Source of the DNA: Streptomyces harbinensis
GTDB lineage: Bacteria > Actinomycetota > Actinomycetes > Streptomycetales > Streptomycetaceae
Direction: 5' to 3'
Length of the DNA stretch: 64,000 nucleotides
NCBI RefSeq assembly: GCF_900116145.1
Contig: NZ_FPAB01000005.1
Coordinates: 532,452 to 596,451 of the forward strand
Below the pieces are notes generated by a model. The model was not told the origin of the DNA. It did not search any database and saw nothing but the letters and a program-made list of their open reading frames with translations. A program made the position numbers and the translations under genes. Positions 62,697 to 64,000 of the stretch are shown piece by piece; the stretch's first letter is position 1; the number at the start of each line of letters is the position of its first letter.

Positions 62697-63124
62697 CGAT
62701 TTACCACCGTGTTCGTGTGCCCGCCAAAGTTGAGGTCACCTTTTACCGTGTTGTCCGCGATCCGCACACCACTGTTCACGACTCCCGAGCCCTGAGTGAT
62801 TCCGCCGGGAGTTGCCAGCAACTCCTCGGCAATGCGGCGAAGATCGGCAGCCGCCTGAGGACTGTACTCGGCCACCTTGCGCAGATCGCCCGCGAGACCC
62901 GTGCTGAGGTACCGTGCAGCGGTCTCACGTTCCCCGGACGGCAGCGCCAGCAGATCCTGCTCGAACCCATCCAGGCGCACAGTCAGGGCGCTCTGTTCGT
63001 CGGGCGTGGCATGGCGTCGGAAAACCTTTGCGAATCCGTCCCTGGCCAAGTGCCAGAAATCGGTTCCGACCGATCCCAGCGCGGCTCCTGCCGCGAGAGT
63101 GACGATGTCTGTCGGTGTTGCCAT
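62693..63124 (-). CDS. Small protein with possible amyloid-like C-terminal motif, first gene of the operon
   Basis: The 143-residue protein starts with a short hydrophobic helix (IVTLAAGAALGSVGTDF), then an amphipathic helical domain to about 105, and a Gly/Asn-rich tail (SGVVNSGVRIADNTVKGDL...TVVNR). The tail alternates hydrophobic and polar residues around GVRIADNT. This resembles the short amyloid signalling or beta-solenoid tails seen on adaptor proteins of bacterial NLR-like systems. That comparison is by eye only. AAGGGG is 6 nt before ATG 63124. Its stop overlaps the next ATG. Confidence 0.65.
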   Translation of the reverse strand: MATPTDIVTLAAGAALGSVGTDFWHLARDGFAKVFRRHATPDEQSALTVRLDGFEQDLLALPSGERETAARYLSTGLAGDLRKVAEYSPQAAADLRRIAEELLATPGGITQGSGVVNSGVRIADNTVKGDLNFGGHTNTVVNR

Positions 63125-63444
63125 GGGTTCCCCTTGGTCGTGGGAAGCGGTTGGCACCGCCGTGGCGCATCCAGCAGCCGGTGCGGTGTGGCCAATACAG
63201 ATATCGGGAGGTGCGGTCCTTCCCTCTGTGATCGGTCGTTCCCCCGAGGCGAGAATCATGCGCTGGATCCCTGCACCACTTCACACTTGAGGCGCTCCAT
63301 TCCCATGAGTCCCAAAGAGCTCAGGGGCGTCGTCGGAAACCCCAATGGCAGTGGGTGCCGAACGTCTATGCGAGGTGAAAATGAGCTAACCGATATTGGC
63401 TACGATCAGTCCGTTTGCCGGCGCATTGCTGGGAAAGTGCGCCC
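63125..63444. other. Intergenic region upstream of the three-gene operon
   Basis: These 320 bp hold the divergent start of the operon and of the small plus-strand frame at 63445. No gene with coding bias is seen. TACGAT at 63401-63406 is a possible -10 box for the plus strand without a clear -35. Confidence 0.4.
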
Positions 63445-63639
63445 GTGAAGGTATCCACAGTGCGCTGGCTTCTGGCCCCGCGCAGCGCGATGCGCGCGCG
63501 GCGGCTCATGAGAATGTACGGGGGCCGGCTTCCGTACGAGACCGCCTGGCAGATGGCACGTCTCCACCATTGCCCCGATGAACTTCCCTATGCCCGGAGT
63601 GCCTCCCTGGACCGACGTCGCGGAACCGCCGGGAGGTGA
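63445..63639 (+). CDS. Small hypothetical protein next to an insertion sequence
   Basis: The 64-residue frame from GTG 63445 is basic and has reasonable codon bias (LLAPRSAMRARRLMRMYGG, YETAWQMARLHHCPDELPY). No family is recognised. It ends 7 bp before the left end of the IS5-family element, so it may be intact or the start of a longer gene cut by insertion. Confidence 0.4.
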   Translation: MKVSTVRWLLAPRSAMRARRLMRMYGGRLPYETAWQMARLHHCPDELPYARSASLDRRRGTAGR

Positions 63640-63646
63640 CGACTAG

Positions 63647-64000
63647 GGCGTTTCTTTCGGATCACCGGATCGTTGGTCTGGTGTGTCGTTGACTGATGCC
63701 CAGTGGGCGAGGATCGAGCCGTTGCTGCCGGATCGGACTCCGAAGCGGGGAGGGCGGTGGCGTGATCACCGTCTGGTGATCGACGCGATCGCGTTCAAGT
63801 ACCGCACCGGCACGCCGTGGATGGACCTGCCCGAACACTTCGGGTCGTGGAAGGGCGTCCACAACCGACTGCGGAAGTGGGCCGCCGACGGCACGTGGGA
63901 GAAGGTCTTCACCGCCCTGCTCGCCCGGGCCGACGCCGAAGGCGACCTCGACTGGGTCGTCGCCGTCGACTCCACCATCGTCCGTGCCCACCAGCACGCC
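63647..64000 (+). mobile_element. Left end of an IS5-family insertion sequence (continues past window)
   Basis: The element begins at about 63647 with GGCGTTTCTTTCGG, preceded by CTAG at 63643-63646, a sequence commonly used as the IS5-group target. The transposase reads outward past base 64000, so the right end and terminal repeat match cannot be checked. Confidence 0.7.
63683..64000 (+). CDS. IS5-family transposase, N-terminal part (3' end outside window)
   Basis: The first 106 codons from GTG 63683 read SLTDAQWARIEPLLPDR, then GGRWRDHRLVIDAIAFKYRTG, TPWMDLPEHFGSWKGVHNRL and VVAVDSTIVRAHQH, the hallmark of IS5-type DDE transposases (DUF4096 N-terminus, first catalytic Asp in AVDST). Whether the rest is intact cannot be seen. 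Confidence 0.88.
   Translation, partial: MSLTDAQWARIEPLLPDRTPKRGGRWRDHRLVIDAIAFKYRTGTPWMDLPEHFGSWKGVHNRLRKWAADGTWEKVFTALLARADAEGDLDWVVAVDSTIVRAHQHA

Noticed and set aside
1..64000. tRNA, rRNA, CRISPR arrays or a replication origin
   Set aside because: No T-loop/anticodon pattern, rRNA-like sequence, regularly spaced direct repeats or DnaA-box clusters were seen by reading both strands.

Overview
The window is very GC-rich actinobacterial DNA and almost certainly chromosomal Streptomyces. Codon third positions are nearly all G or C, several genes start leaderless at a fixed distance from a TANNNT -10 box, and the gene content is typical: two-gene conservon, DUF5753 regulators, actinobacterial fused 2-oxoglutarate dehydrogenase, ergothioneine operon, SigE-family sigma factor. 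I see no tRNA, rRNA, CRISPR array or replication origin.

Layout. (1) 1-2,550: tail of a TPR protein, a metallo-beta-lactamase-fold hydrolase and a divergent AraC-type regulator. (2) 2,636-8,640: kgd, then a two-component pair (response regulator, histidine kinase). (3) 8,761-15,602: spermidine-synthase-like methyltransferase, PP2C-like phosphatase, a conservon reduced to its first two genes, and NlpC/P60 and CHAP cell-wall hydrolases. (4) 15,689-21,753: a Cys-containing leader peptide ahead of a YeeE/YedE sulfur transporter, TetR regulator, site-2 protease with CBS domains, PolX DNA polymerase, lipoprotein. (5) 21,788-28,637: phosphoribosyltransferase-hydrolase fusion, then doxX-egtA-egtB-egtC-egtD, each gene overlapping the next. 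(6) 28,597-38,169: DUF3152 protease-like protein, sigma factor with partner membrane protein, NAD-dependent epimerase, DUF6328, a DUF5753 regulator, and a divergent phosphoketolase / alpha-xylosidase-like GH31 pair.

(7) 38,401-56,690 is the most distinctive part. A 3,127-residue hybrid PKS-NRPS (KS-AT-DH-KR-ACP-C-A-PCP-TE) has an adenylation pocket that I read as DVGEIGSIDK, the ornithine code. It is followed by a phytoene-desaturase-like FAD enzyme and a medium-chain NADPH reductase. This is the gene set and order known for polycyclic tetramate macrolactams, closest to ikarugamycin (ikaA-ikaB-ikaC). A cytochrome P450 with an unusual I-helix lies about 5 kb away. Between them sits a cassette of two HTH regulators and five or six tiny CxxC proteins (40,075-44,196).

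(8) 57,080-59,821: DUF305 and DUF6153 proteins, a NodB deacetylase-like lipoprotein lacking one metal ligand, and a VOC protein. (9) 59,884-64,000: a three-gene, start/stop-coupled operon of unknown function (P-loop protein, small protein with a possible amyloid-like tail, 257-residue partner), a small ORF, and the left end of an IS5-family element that runs off the window.

The best leads are the PTM-type cluster and its detached P450, the CxxC mini-protein cassette, the 59.9-63.1 kb operon, the leaderless cysteine leader peptide, and the insertion inside EgtD.
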